This document shows positions 18,983 to 26,481 of a DNA stretch of 39,186 bases, in pieces. Source of the DNA: Gemmataceae bacterium (lineage in GTDB: Bacteria > Planctomycetota > Planctomycetia > Gemmatales > Gemmataceae); assembly GCA_019752375.1 (NCBI GenBank), contig JAIEMG010000056.1, positions 1 through 39,186 of the forward strand, read 5' to 3'. Position numbers and translations under genes: made by a program. How positions within the stretch are numbered: the first letter of the stretch is position 1; each line of letters begins with the position of its first letter. The notes under the pieces were generated by a model. The model worked only from the letters and a program-made list of their open reading frames with translations, did not search any database and had not been told where the DNA came from.

Positions 18983-19417
18983 ATGCTGCTGACCGGCACG
19001 TTTCCGCGAACGCTCGACGACAAGAAACGCCTGGGGCTTCCCAAGCGCTTCCGCGAGCTGCTGGGCGAGCCGACCACGCTGTTCGTCACGCCAGGCCCCG
19101 ATCAGAGCTTGTGGCTGTACACGCAGCAGGCTCTCGAAGAGTTGTCCGGCAAGCTGGATCAGGCGCCAGCCACCGATGCCGAGGCCCGCGTCTTTCGCCG
19201 CCTGTACTTCGCCCAGACCGAAGCGGTCGACGTCGACCGCAGCGGTCGCATCCTGGTGCCGGACCGCCTCGTGCAGTTCGCCGGCCTGGGACAAGAAGTG
19301 GTCCTGCTGGGCGTTCGCGACCATCTGGAACTATGGAACGCGACCCGCTGGCAGCAGTACCTGGACCAGAACGCGCCGCGGTTTGATGCGTTTGCAGAAA
19401 GCGCGTTCAGGAAGTAG
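18983..19417 (+). CDS. mraZ: Transcriptional regulator MraZ
   Basis: A 144-residue protein with the two AbrB-like halves of MraZ. First motif: LDDKKRLGLPKRFREL (residues 11-26, DxKxR); second: DVDRSGRILVPDRL (83-96, DxxGR). MraZ forms a ring and represses the dcw division/cell wall cluster through TGGG repeats, which are present upstream here. It is the first gene of the cluster and is followed by rsmH after a 238-base gap. The C-terminal block VVLLGVRDHLELWNATRWQQY is strikingly shared with the protein at 20759-22204. Confidence 0.95.
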   Translation: MLLTGTFPRTLDDKKRLGLPKRFRELLGEPTTLFVTPGPDQSLWLYTQQALEELSGKLDQAPATDAEARVFRRLYFAQTEAVDVDRSGRILVPDRLVQFAGLGQEVVLLGVRDHLELWNATRWQQYLDQNAPRFDAFAESAFRK

Positions 19418-19536
19418 CAGCTGACACCGCCTTTCCCGCGGGACAGGCGTTTGCAAGCCGGCGTGAGCAGATGCCGGCTTCGGTAGAACGGGCCGGTCCT
19501 CCCAAGTCGGCCCGCTCGGACAGTCAGTAGGGCAGG

Positions 19537-19570
19537 CTCTCGGCCGGAACGGTCCCACGTTCCGGCCGGG
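19537..19570. other. Hairpin in the mraZ-rsmH gap
   Basis: CGGCCGGAAC and GTTCCGGCCG pair as a 10-bp stem around a short loop between mraZ and rsmH. The gap is unusually long (238 bases) for two genes that are normally adjacent. The hairpin could be an attenuator or an RNA processing site; there is no T-run. Confidence 0.4.
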
Positions 19571-19655
19571 TGTCTGGCCTCCCATCAGTGAAGAGCGGTA
19601 GCGAGCGTGAGGACAGAGAAGAGCGCCCCTCACACTCCAACTCATCGAGCACGTC

Positions 19656-20567
19656 ATGAACGGCCCCGAGCCACGGCATGTGTCGGTGCTCCCGGCCGAG
19701 GTGCTGACTTTGTTGGCGCCTGCGCCGGGACAGGTCTTCGTCGATGCCACGGTCGGCGCCGGCGGCCACGCCCGGCTCCTGGCCGAGCAGCTCGGACCGA
19801 CCGGCAAGCTGATCGGCCTGGACCAGGATGCGGCGATGCTCGCGCTGGCCAAGCCGAGGTTGGAAGGGCTGAACGTCTCGCTCTTCCACGCCAACTTCGA
19901 CCGGCTTGGCGACGTGCTGGACGAGATGGGCATCGCAACGGTCGATGGCGTGCTGGCCGATCTTGGCGTCTGCTCCGATCAGCTGGACCTGGCCGACCGC
20001 GGCCTCAGCTTCCAGCAGGACGGACCGCTCGATATGCGGCTGGACACCAGCGAAGGCGAGCCGGTCAGTGATTTGTTGCAACGCATCGGCGAACGGGAGC
20101 TGGCGGACCTGATCTACCAGTACGGCGAAGAGCGATTCAGCCGCCGCATCGCTCGCCGGATCGTCGAAGTCCGGCGAACGACGCCGCTGGAGACGACGCA
20201 GCAACTGGCAGACGTGGTCCGGCGCTGCGTGCCCTGGCCCAAAGGCCGCCGCCATGCGATCGATCCCGCGACACGCACCTTCCAGGCGCTGCGGATCGCG
20301 GTGAACGACGAGCTGGGAGCGCTGGAACGGCTGTTGAAGCAACTGCCGCAACGCGTGAAGCCAGGTGGCCGGGCGGCACTGATCAGCTTTCATTCGCTGG
20401 AGGATCGGCTCGTCAAGCACGCCTTTGCGGTCCGAACCGTCTGGGAAGTGCTGACGCGCAAGCCGATACAGGCTGAGGAACCGGAAGTGGAACGGAACTC
20501 ACGGGCACGCAGCGCCAAGCTGCGGGCCGCGAGGAGAAGAATGGACGACTCAGAGAATGACGAATGA
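19656..20567 (+). CDS. rsmH: 16S rRNA (cytosine(1402)-N4)-methyltransferase RsmH
   Basis: A 303-residue methyltransferase (formerly MraW) that modifies cytosine 1402 in the ribosomal P site using S-adenosylmethionine. Seen: HVSVLPAEVL at the start, the SAM site VDATVGAGGHA, LIGLDQD, GVLADLGVCSDQLD, the middle LDMRLDTSEG and the C-terminal GGRAALISFHSLEDR and RNSRARSAKLRA, all as in the family. Length is normal. The ribosome binding site before the ATG at 19656 is weak. It is the second gene of the dcw-type cluster, but the usual ftsL, ftsI and mur genes do not follow. Confidence 0.95.
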   Translation: MNGPEPRHVSVLPAEVLTLLAPAPGQVFVDATVGAGGHARLLAEQLGPTGKLIGLDQDAAMLALAKPRLEGLNVSLFHANFDRLGDVLDEMGIATVDGVLADLGVCSDQLDLADRGLSFQQDGPLDMRLDTSEGEPVSDLLQRIGERELADLIYQYGEERFSRRIARRIVEVRRTTPLETTQQLADVVRRCVPWPKGRRHAIDPATRTFQALRIAVNDELGALERLLKQLPQRVKPGGRAALISFHSLEDRLVKHAFAVRTVWEVLTRKPIQAEEPEVERNSRARSAKLRAARRRMDDSENDE

Positions 20568-20758
20568 CTAAGGACGGATGTCGAATGAATGACCAATTCC
20601 CAATGACCCAATGTTGGGAGCGCCCGCGAGCCCTAGGTTTCGCAGGCTGAACTGAACGCAGCGGTTGTGGCTGGATTCACTACCGCGAAGCCGTAGCTTC
20701 GCGCATGCGCGTTCCCAAGCGAGAGCCTGGAAACGAGAAGAGGCATAAGGAGATAGCG

Positions 20759-22204
20759 ATGCACAGGACGTACACAGGCATCGTGCTGGCCAGCGCCTTG
20801 GTCGGCGTGCTGGCGGCAGTCTTCGTCCACGAACTGAGCGAGGGCCGGGCGCCGGCGGAGCCGCCGAAGACCTTTGTCAGCGCCGACGGCCAGAGCACGG
20901 TCGAATGGAGCGACCCGGTGGCAGCGCCGGTGGAACCGGCACACGCGCCGGCGGTGGAACCCATTCCGCATCTGCACTCCTCGCCGGTCCTGCTGCAGCC
21001 GGTGCCGATGCCCGAAGCGACCAACAGTGCCGTCGAAATGACGACCGTGGCGCATCGCGCGGCCCCGGAGCCGGTCGCCAGCGAGCCGCCGGCCCGGCCA
21101 TCCACCAACACCGGTTACCTGCGGCGAGCGGGTTTTGCGGTGGACGGGGCGCAGGTGTACTTGCTCGAGTCGGACGGCAAGGCGATGCTCTACGCGATCG
21201 GTTCGGCCGACATCGCGCTGGACCCGCTGGTGAACCAGTTCGTTCAACTTGCCGGCTTCGTCCGCTATCGGGACGACCTGCGGATGAACTGCATCCACGT
21301 CTGCGAGGCGCTGGCTCTTACGAACAAGCCGGAGTCGACCGAGCCGCAGGGCACGATCGCGTCCGGAACCGAGCTGGCCAACAGCGAACCTCCGGTCGCC
21401 GCGCCTGAAGCTGCTCCGCCGTCGCCGGAATTGATGCCGATGCCGACGCCCGTGGAACCGGAAATGGCCCCGATGCCCACGCCGGTCGCCGAAGAAGGAC
21501 ATTACCTCGATGAACGGCCGCAGTACTTTCCACCGACGCCGCAGTTTCCGCTGAGTCGCGAGCTGGCAACCATGGAACCGCAGGCCGTTCCTGCACCGAC
21601 TTCCGACGTGCCGCAGCCAGTATTCGTTCCTCAACCAGTGCCGCCGGTCGAACCGATCCCGGTCGCTCCGGCCCAGACGTATCAGGCCCCGCCGATGCCG
21701 CCGGCTGCTCCGTGCGCGAAGCGCACGCCGCTGCCGTTGCCGGAGCTGGAAGCGCTGGCGCCGAAGCGTCGTGCGGCCAAGGTCGAGATCGTGCCCGTGT
21801 CCGGTTCGTATCCCTGCACCCTGGAGAAGGGCGCTTTGATGATTCCCCGGGCCGCTGGCGAGCAGATGGACAAGGCTCCGCCGCGTGTGCTGTTCGTCGC
21901 CCTGGCCCCGGACCAGAAGTGCCTGTGGATCTACTCCAGCACCGGCATCGATCGGCTGGCGGAACAACTCGATCGCACCGCGAACAGCGAAGACAAGGCC
22001 CGCTGCAACCGGCGGATGTGCTTCAGCCGACTGCAGCGCGTTGCGGCAAATGCCGACGGGTCGTTCCCGTTGCCCGTGGACCTGATGGAAGTCGGGTGCA
22101 TGAAGGACAATGTCATCCTGATCGGCGTCCGCGACCACTTCGAGCTGTGGGATGCCGAGCAGTGGCAGAAGTACACCGGGCAAGGAGCGGAAGGGAAGCC
22201 GTAG
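20759..22204 (+). CDS. Membrane-anchored proline-rich protein with MraZ-like C-terminal domain
   Basis: A 481-residue protein with four parts. Residues 1-6 are short and basic, then comes one membrane helix (~7-25, TGIVLASALVGVLAAVFV), so the rest should be outside the cytoplasm. Residues ~117-187 form a compact beta-rich module (TGYLRRAGFAVDGAQVYLLE...VQLAGFVRYRDDLR). Residues ~190-340 are proline-rich. Residues ~348-472 align end to end with MraZ from the same operon: SGSYPCTLEKGALMIP with its first motif, RVLFVALAPDQKCLWIY with LFVTPGPDQSLWLY, and VILIGVRDHFELWDAEQWQKY with the MraZ C-terminus. Both DNA-binding signatures are lost: DxKxR is EKGAL and DxxGRI is ADGSF. AAGGAG lies 6 bases before ATG 20759. 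The slot corresponds to ftsL in typical clusters. Confidence 0.85.
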   Translation: MHRTYTGIVLASALVGVLAAVFVHELSEGRAPAEPPKTFVSADGQSTVEWSDPVAAPVEPAHAPAVEPIPHLHSSPVLLQPVPMPEATNSAVEMTTVAHRAAPEPVASEPPARPSTNTGYLRRAGFAVDGAQVYLLESDGKAMLYAIGSADIALDPLVNQFVQLAGFVRYRDDLRMNCIHVCEALALTNKPESTEPQGTIASGTELANSEPPVAAPEAAPPSPELMPMPTPVEPEMAPMPTPVAEEGHYLDERPQYFPPTPQFPLSRELATMEPQAVPAPTSDVPQPVFVPQPVPPVEPIPVAPAQTYQAPPMPPAAPCAKRTPLPLPELEALAPKRRAAKVEIVPVSGSYPCTLEKGALMIPRAAGEQMDKAPPRVLFVALAPDQKCLWIYSSTGIDRLAEQLDRTANSEDKARCNRRMCFSRLQRVAANADGSFPLPVDLMEVGCMKDNVILIGVRDHFELWDAEQWQKYTGQGAEGKP

Positions 22205-22216
22205 ACATTCGCGGAT

Positions 22217-22303
22217 CCGGCGATCCGGGAGCGTGAGCGACCGGAGTTTTTCAGGGCTCCGATGTTTGAGAAACCGCGGTCGCTCACGCTCCCGGCTCGC
22301 CGG
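22217..22303. repeat. Family F palindrome, copy 1
   Basis: Arms 22217-22243 and 22277-22303 pair at 26 of 27 positions; the core is CGGGAGCGTGAGCGACCG. It lies between the two proline-rich genes. The same arm recurs at 39128-39186, cut by the window end. Confidence 0.85.
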
Positions 22304-22354
22304 ACCGTGAGAACACCAGACGAGAATCGCAGAGTTCAGAGAAGGAGAGGAACG

Positions 22355-24049
22355 ATGACGCGCGAGACCAAGGTCGGAATCTTAGTGGCCTCTTCGTTCC
22401 TGTGCCTGGTCGGCGTGGTGCTCACGCTCCAGTGGCGTGGCGATCCGTCGTTGGCTGGGAAGGAAACGGTCGAGGTGCCGGCCTTCGCGGCGCCGACGCC
22501 CGTGGCGATCGAGACACCGCCAGCGCTGCCGGCGGCAACCACGGTTTCGCCGCCATCGCATCCGATTCCCGTCGCTTCGATGCCGCCACTCGCATCGCCG
22601 CCCAGCAGCGGCCTGCGCCTGACGAGTGGCGTCGCCGCTCCGCCGGCCGTGACGCCGCCGACGACCGAGGAGCGCCCGCCCGTCGTTGTACCGCCGGCCG
22701 TGCCGCCAACGCTGCCCGAAGCCAGCGGCAGTGAGACCCCCCCGAGCCCCGCGCCGGAAGCGCCCGCCGCCGCTACTCGAGCCGAGTCGCCGCCCGCGCA
22801 TATTCCAGAGCCAACGTCCACCGACACGAACCTGACCATTCCGCCACCGGACACAACGCCGCCGGCGCCGACGACGGCTGCCACAAGCACGCCACCGCCT
22901 TCGACGACAGGCGGTCCGCCAGCCGTGTCACCGTCGCCGACCTCGGGGGCAACGCCACCCGCGGCACCGGGGGTCAGCCTGGGCGTGCCGGAAGCGTCGC
23001 ATGCACCCCGTACGGGCCGAGACAGCGCAGCGCCCGGCGTGATGCCGACGCGCCTGTCACCGACGCCGCCCGCCGCGGACAACATGTCCGAACCGACGCC
23101 AGGAAGTGCCCCGGCGCCATCGGGACCGTCTGTCTCGCCCGCGCCGGTGCCGCTGACCCCGACCACACCGGCGCCCGTGCCGTTGACGCCCGCTCCCGCG
23201 CCGCTGACACCGACCACGCCCGCTCCGGTGCCGTTGACGCCGGGTTCGACTCCACCGCCGGCAGCAATGCCGCCGCTGGGCGCTCCGACCGCCGGCATCA
23301 CGCCGCCGATTGCCGCTCCCATGCCCGGCGGCGTCACGCCTGCGTCGGGCACGTTGCCCTTGCCCGCCGAGCCCAAGGTGGAGAGCTTCGATGAAGAAAC
23401 GCACCTGTGGAAGCCGACCGACACGTTCGAAGGCCTGAGCGACAAGTTCTACCACACGCCCAAATACGACAAGGCGCTGCTGATGTTCAATCGCGAGCAT
23501 CCGATGGCGGCGGCGGGCCTGAAAATCGATCCACCGCAGCTCCAGATGAACCAGCCGATCCGCGTGCCGCCGGTGAAGATCCTGGAGAAGCGCTACCCGA
23601 CGCTGGTTCCAAACCTGACGCCGCTGCCGCCCGCCGGAACGCCCGCGCCCGCTGCGATCGTGCCTGTCACGCCGGCGCCGGCCGCGGGAATCGGTACGCT
23701 GACGCAGCCCGGTACTGGGATCCCCACCGCCCCGGTTGCGCCATCCGGCAGTGGATTGCCGACGACGCCAGGCGCTGTCGCGCCTGGAGTACCGGTCGCT
23801 CCGCCGGTAGCACCGACGCCCCCTGGTGCCGCCGCGGCGGGTGCACCCGGCAATGTCACTGCGTTTGCCAATCCGTCCGGCGAACGGCAGTACCAGGTAC
23901 GCGATGCCCGCGGCGAAATGCTGTATGACATCGCCCAGCGCATGCTCGGCAACGGCAACCGCTGGGTGCAAATCCGCGACCTGAACCCGGCCGTGCGGCC
24001 CGAGTACCCGGTGCCGGTGAATACTGTGTTGCGGTTGCCGGCTCAGTAA
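22355..24049 (+). CDS. Membrane-anchored proline-rich protein with LysM-like domains
   Basis: A 564-residue protein. After MTRETK there is one membrane helix (VGILVASSFLCLVGVVLTL), then ~310 residues rich in proline, threonine and alanine with imperfect tandem repeats of APVPLTPTTP (DNA about 23130-23250). Two globular parts follow: ~341-412 (THLWKPTDTFEGLSDKFYH...KALLMFNREHP) and ~511-564 (YQVRDARGEMLYDIAQRMLG...WVQIRDLNP...LRLPAQ), both with the pattern of LysM peptidoglycan-binding domains. This suggests an anchor reaching across the periplasm to the cell wall. AAGGAGAGG precedes the ATG at 22355. It follows the MraZ-like protein and shares its anchor-plus-linker design. Confidence 0.8.
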   Translation: MTRETKVGILVASSFLCLVGVVLTLQWRGDPSLAGKETVEVPAFAAPTPVAIETPPALPAATTVSPPSHPIPVASMPPLASPPSSGLRLTSGVAAPPAVTPPTTEERPPVVVPPAVPPTLPEASGSETPPSPAPEAPAAATRAESPPAHIPEPTSTDTNLTIPPPDTTPPAPTTAATSTPPPSTTGGPPAVSPSPTSGATPPAAPGVSLGVPEASHAPRTGRDSAAPGVMPTRLSPTPPAADNMSEPTPGSAPAPSGPSVSPAPVPLTPTTPAPVPLTPAPAPLTPTTPAPVPLTPGSTPPPAAMPPLGAPTAGITPPIAAPMPGGVTPASGTLPLPAEPKVESFDEETHLWKPTDTFEGLSDKFYHTPKYDKALLMFNREHPMAAAGLKIDPPQLQMNQPIRVPPVKILEKRYPTLVPNLTPLPPAGTPAPAAIVPVTPAPAAGIGTLTQPGTGIPTAPVAPSGSGLPTTPGAVAPGVPVAPPVAPTPPGAAAAGAPGNVTAFANPSGERQYQVRDARGEMLYDIAQRMLGNGNRWVQIRDLNPAVRPEYPVPVNTVLRLPAQ

Positions 24050-24185
24050 CAGGCGAATACCACTGTGTCGGTCTTGTCAGACCTCTGGCTCGCGATTCCG
24101 TCTGAGGCGGAATTGCGAACCAGAGGTCATTCGTTTGGGCATCAACGAGCCGTGCCGGATCATGGTGGCTCGATGGTTGCAAATA

Positions 24186-24460
24186 GGAAACAAAGAGAAG
24201 GAGTAAGAGGAAGAGTAGGAGTAGGAAGAGGATTAAGAGCAAGAGAAGGAGTAAGAGTCTGTCCGGAAAGGGGTCAGGCACCGTGGTGCGCAGCACCCTT
24301 CGGGCCGTTCCGGCAACGGTGCCTGACCCCTTTCCGGACAGACTCTAAGAGGAAGAACGGAAACGACCGCTCGGACCCATAGCATCCTGCTCCTACTCTT
24401 TCTCTTGCTCTTAATCCTCTTCCTACTCCTACTCTTCTTCATAATCTTTCTCTTCTTCTC
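24186..24460. repeat. Family H polypurine/polypyrimidine inverted repeat, copy 2
   Basis: Purine arm about 24193-24258 and pyrimidine arm about 24387-24460, sharing words such as GAGTAGGAAGAGGATTAAGA with the copy at 17463-17640. A second palindrome (family E, 24254-24346) sits between the arms, as if inserted. Confidence 0.75.
24254..24346. repeat. Family E palindrome, full copy
   Basis: Arms 24254-24282 and 24318-24346 are perfect over 29 bp (core GTCCGGAAAGGGGTCAGGCA); the loop itself contains the small hairpin GGTGCGCAGCACC. Related copies are at 39026-39107 (opposite orientation) and, degenerate, at 1954-1996. Confidence 0.9.
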
Positions 24461-24778
24461 GGGGCTTGCCTCCTGGTTCGAACATGGGATGGCCATGTCT
24501 TTGTGGAAACTGCTCTTAACAAATGCACCAAGGCACGATATACGCCCACTCGTCTTGAACAGCGGCGAGCGAACGCAACGCGGGCTTGACACCCAACGAC
24601 ACCAACGCTATCACGCCGCCCACACAAACGAACGAGTCTAGCCGAGCTCTGCTGCGTGCTGGAATTGCGGGAAACCGGCACTACCCACCCTCCTGGGTAG
24701 AGGCGTCAACCTCGCTGGAATCAGTGGTTTTTGGGTCGGCCACTCCAGTAGGTGCTTCGCAGTAGGGCTTATGTGAGA

Positions 24779-24809
24779 CCGGGAGCCGGGCCTTGCGCCC
24801 GGCTCCCGG
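24779..24809. repeat. GC-rich hairpin
   Basis: A 13-bp perfect stem (CCGGGAGCCGGGC and its complement) around a 5-base loop. No T-run follows. Confidence 0.6.
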
Positions 24810-24868
24810 GGATATTCCGAAGAAGAGGTCTGGGGGCAGTGTCTGGGGGCAGGGTCCGTAGGAAAGAT

Positions 24869-24905
24869 CACAGGCAGCCGGGAATCGCTTCCCTGGCTGC
24901 CTGTG
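24869..24905. terminator. Possible terminator hairpin
   Basis: CACAGGCAGCC-GGGAA and TTCCCTGGCTGCCTGTG pair with a single bulge around a 4-base loop. The stretch after it is TTCGTTTCC, only weakly T-rich. It could end leftover transcription before the radical SAM gene. Confidence 0.35.
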
Positions 24906-25034
24906 TTCGTTTCCACTGTCAGAAGCAGCGTGCGGTGGTGTTGTAGCCGCAAGCTGTCCCCAGCATTCGATTGAAGGCCCTTCGCGCGTCGAGTATAACC
25001 GATAAGTCCGCTGCCCATCCCACCCGGAGTGGCC

Positions 25035-26306
25035 ATGTACTTGCGAATGGCACGGCGTCTCCTGTTTGAAACCGATAAGCGCCTGCTCTGGAAACTGGCC
25101 TGGAACATGGGCTGGAAGGGCATGCTTTCGGTGCAGCGACACAAGGAGCGGCTGCGCCGCGGCGAGGTGTTTCCACCCTTTCTTTACGTCTCGATCATCA
25201 ACAGCTGCAACCTGCGCTGCCAGGGGTGCTGGGTGGATGTCGCCTCCAAGCAGGAGATCATCGAGCCCCCCGCCATGCACAAGCTCATCCGCGAGGCCAA
25301 GGAGATGGGCAACGCCTTCTTCGGCATCGTCGGCGGCGAGCCGTTCATGCATCCGCACCTGCTCGACATGCTTGCCGAGCATCCGGACTGCTACTTCCAG
25401 ATCTTCACCAACGGCCAGTTCATCACCGATGAACGTGCGAAGCGCATGCGACAACTCGGCAACGTCACGCCGCTCATCAGCGTGGAAGGGAATGAGATCA
25501 TCAGCGACGAGCGGCGCGGCCGGGCCAACGTCTTCAGCAAGACGATGGAAGGCATCCACCATTGCCTGCAGAACAAGGTCTTCACCGGCGTCTGCACCAG
25601 CCTGTGCCAGACGAACATCGACGACCTGCTGACGGAGAAGTGGGTCGATCGGCTGGTCGAGATGGGCGTGATGTACACGTGGTTCCACGTCTACCGCCCG
25701 ATGGGCCCCGACGCCAATCCGCAGCTGTGCCTGACGCCCGAGCAGCAATTGCGGGCACGACGCTTCGTCGTCGAGATGCGTGCGTCCAAGCCGATCGTCA
25801 TCATCGACGCGTACTACGACGGCGAGGGCCAGGCGCTCTGTCCGGCTGCCACGGGTATCAGCCATCACATCAACCCGTGGGGCGACATCGAGCCGTGCCC
25901 CATCGTGCAGTTCACCAAGGAGTCGATCCACGCCACGGAAGCCGATTCGCGAACGCTGCGCGACAAGTTCCTGCATTCGGACTTCCTCCACGACTTCCGC
26001 ACGCTGGCCCAGTCGACGACGCGCGGCTGCATCGTCCTGGAACGTCCCGATCTGCTGAGCGCCTTGGTGCAAAAGCACGGCGCGCGCGACAGCACGGCGC
26101 GCGGCTCGGCCCTCGCGGAGCTGGACGCCATGCGCGTGCGCACGTCGCAGTACAATCCCGGTCACGCGGTGCCGGAAAAGAACGTGTTTTACCGCCTGGC
26201 CAAGCGGTTCTGGTTCAATGACTTTGGCCTGTACCGCGGCCACGACCACCGCCGCAGCGCCGCGCCGGGACTCCTTCGACAAGCCGCCGCGGGCGCTCCC
26301 CGTTAG
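25035..26306 (+). CDS. Radical SAM protein with SPASM-like C-terminal cysteines
   Basis: A 423-residue radical SAM enzyme with C58-x3-C62-x2-C65 (CNLRCQGC). After the barrel (FFGIVGGEPFMHPHLLD is the usual GGEP motif and IFTNGQFI the usual TNG strand) come cysteines in ALCPAATGISHHINPWGDIEPCPI, the pattern of SPASM or twitch auxiliary cluster domains that act on peptides or proteins. No peptide precursor gene is visible next to it. The ATG at 25035 has GGAG 6 bases upstream; a GTG at 25029 is possible. The C-terminus has a basic, aromatic tail (FYRLAKRFWFNDFGLYRGH). It converges on the FecR-like gene. Confidence 0.85.
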   Translation: MYLRMARRLLFETDKRLLWKLAWNMGWKGMLSVQRHKERLRRGEVFPPFLYVSIINSCNLRCQGCWVDVASKQEIIEPPAMHKLIREAKEMGNAFFGIVGGEPFMHPHLLDMLAEHPDCYFQIFTNGQFITDERAKRMRQLGNVTPLISVEGNEIISDERRGRANVFSKTMEGIHHCLQNKVFTGVCTSLCQTNIDDLLTEKWVDRLVEMGVMYTWFHVYRPMGPDANPQLCLTPEQQLRARRFVVEMRASKPIVIIDAYYDGEGQALCPAATGISHHINPWGDIEPCPIVQFTKESIHATEADSRTLRDKFLHSDFLHDFRTLAQSTTRGCIVLERPDLLSALVQKHGARDSTARGSALAELDAMRVRTSQYNPGHAVPEKNVFYRLAKRFWFNDFGLYRGHDHRRSAAPGLLRQAAAGAPR

Positions 26307-26453
26307 CGTCCGATTGATGACGGTATCGCCGGCATTTCCGCCCTCCCCGATCACTGCGTCAGCGGATAACCGGTCAATGGTGTCGAGGAGCAACGCCGGT
26401 AACAGTCGCTATCGCGTAGGCAAACATTCCAAGGGAGCATGTCATGCGACGTC

Positions 26454-26472
26454 AGGCGGAACTACGAACAAA
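26454..26472. repeat. Solo end of family D1 element
   Basis: AGGCGGAACTACGAACAAA is an exact reverse complement of the left flank of the palindrome at 8618-8636. The opposite arm is absent here. Confidence 0.55.
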
Positions 26473-26481
26473 GGCCGAGGG

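Larger units (their letters stand above)
24050..25034. other. Gap of 985 bases filled with hairpin elements
   Basis: No supported gene. In order: an imperfect ~22-bp palindrome at about 24080-24130 (GACCTCTGG and CCAGAGGTC arms); the polypurine element 24186-24460 enclosing palindrome 24254-24346; a plain stretch 24470-24770; a 13-bp GC hairpin 24779-24809; two tandem copies of a 13-base GTCTGGGGGCAGT-type word at 24828-24853; and a bulged 16-bp hairpin 24869-24905. Confidence 0.65.

Noticed and set aside
24470..24500. GGTTCGAA as a possible tRNA T-loop
   Set aside because: No matching stems, anticodon arm or acceptor pairing around it.
24681..26393. A 570-codon minus-strand frame
   Set aside because: Mostly antisense to the radical SAM gene at 25035-26306, with its tail in the repeat-rich gap.
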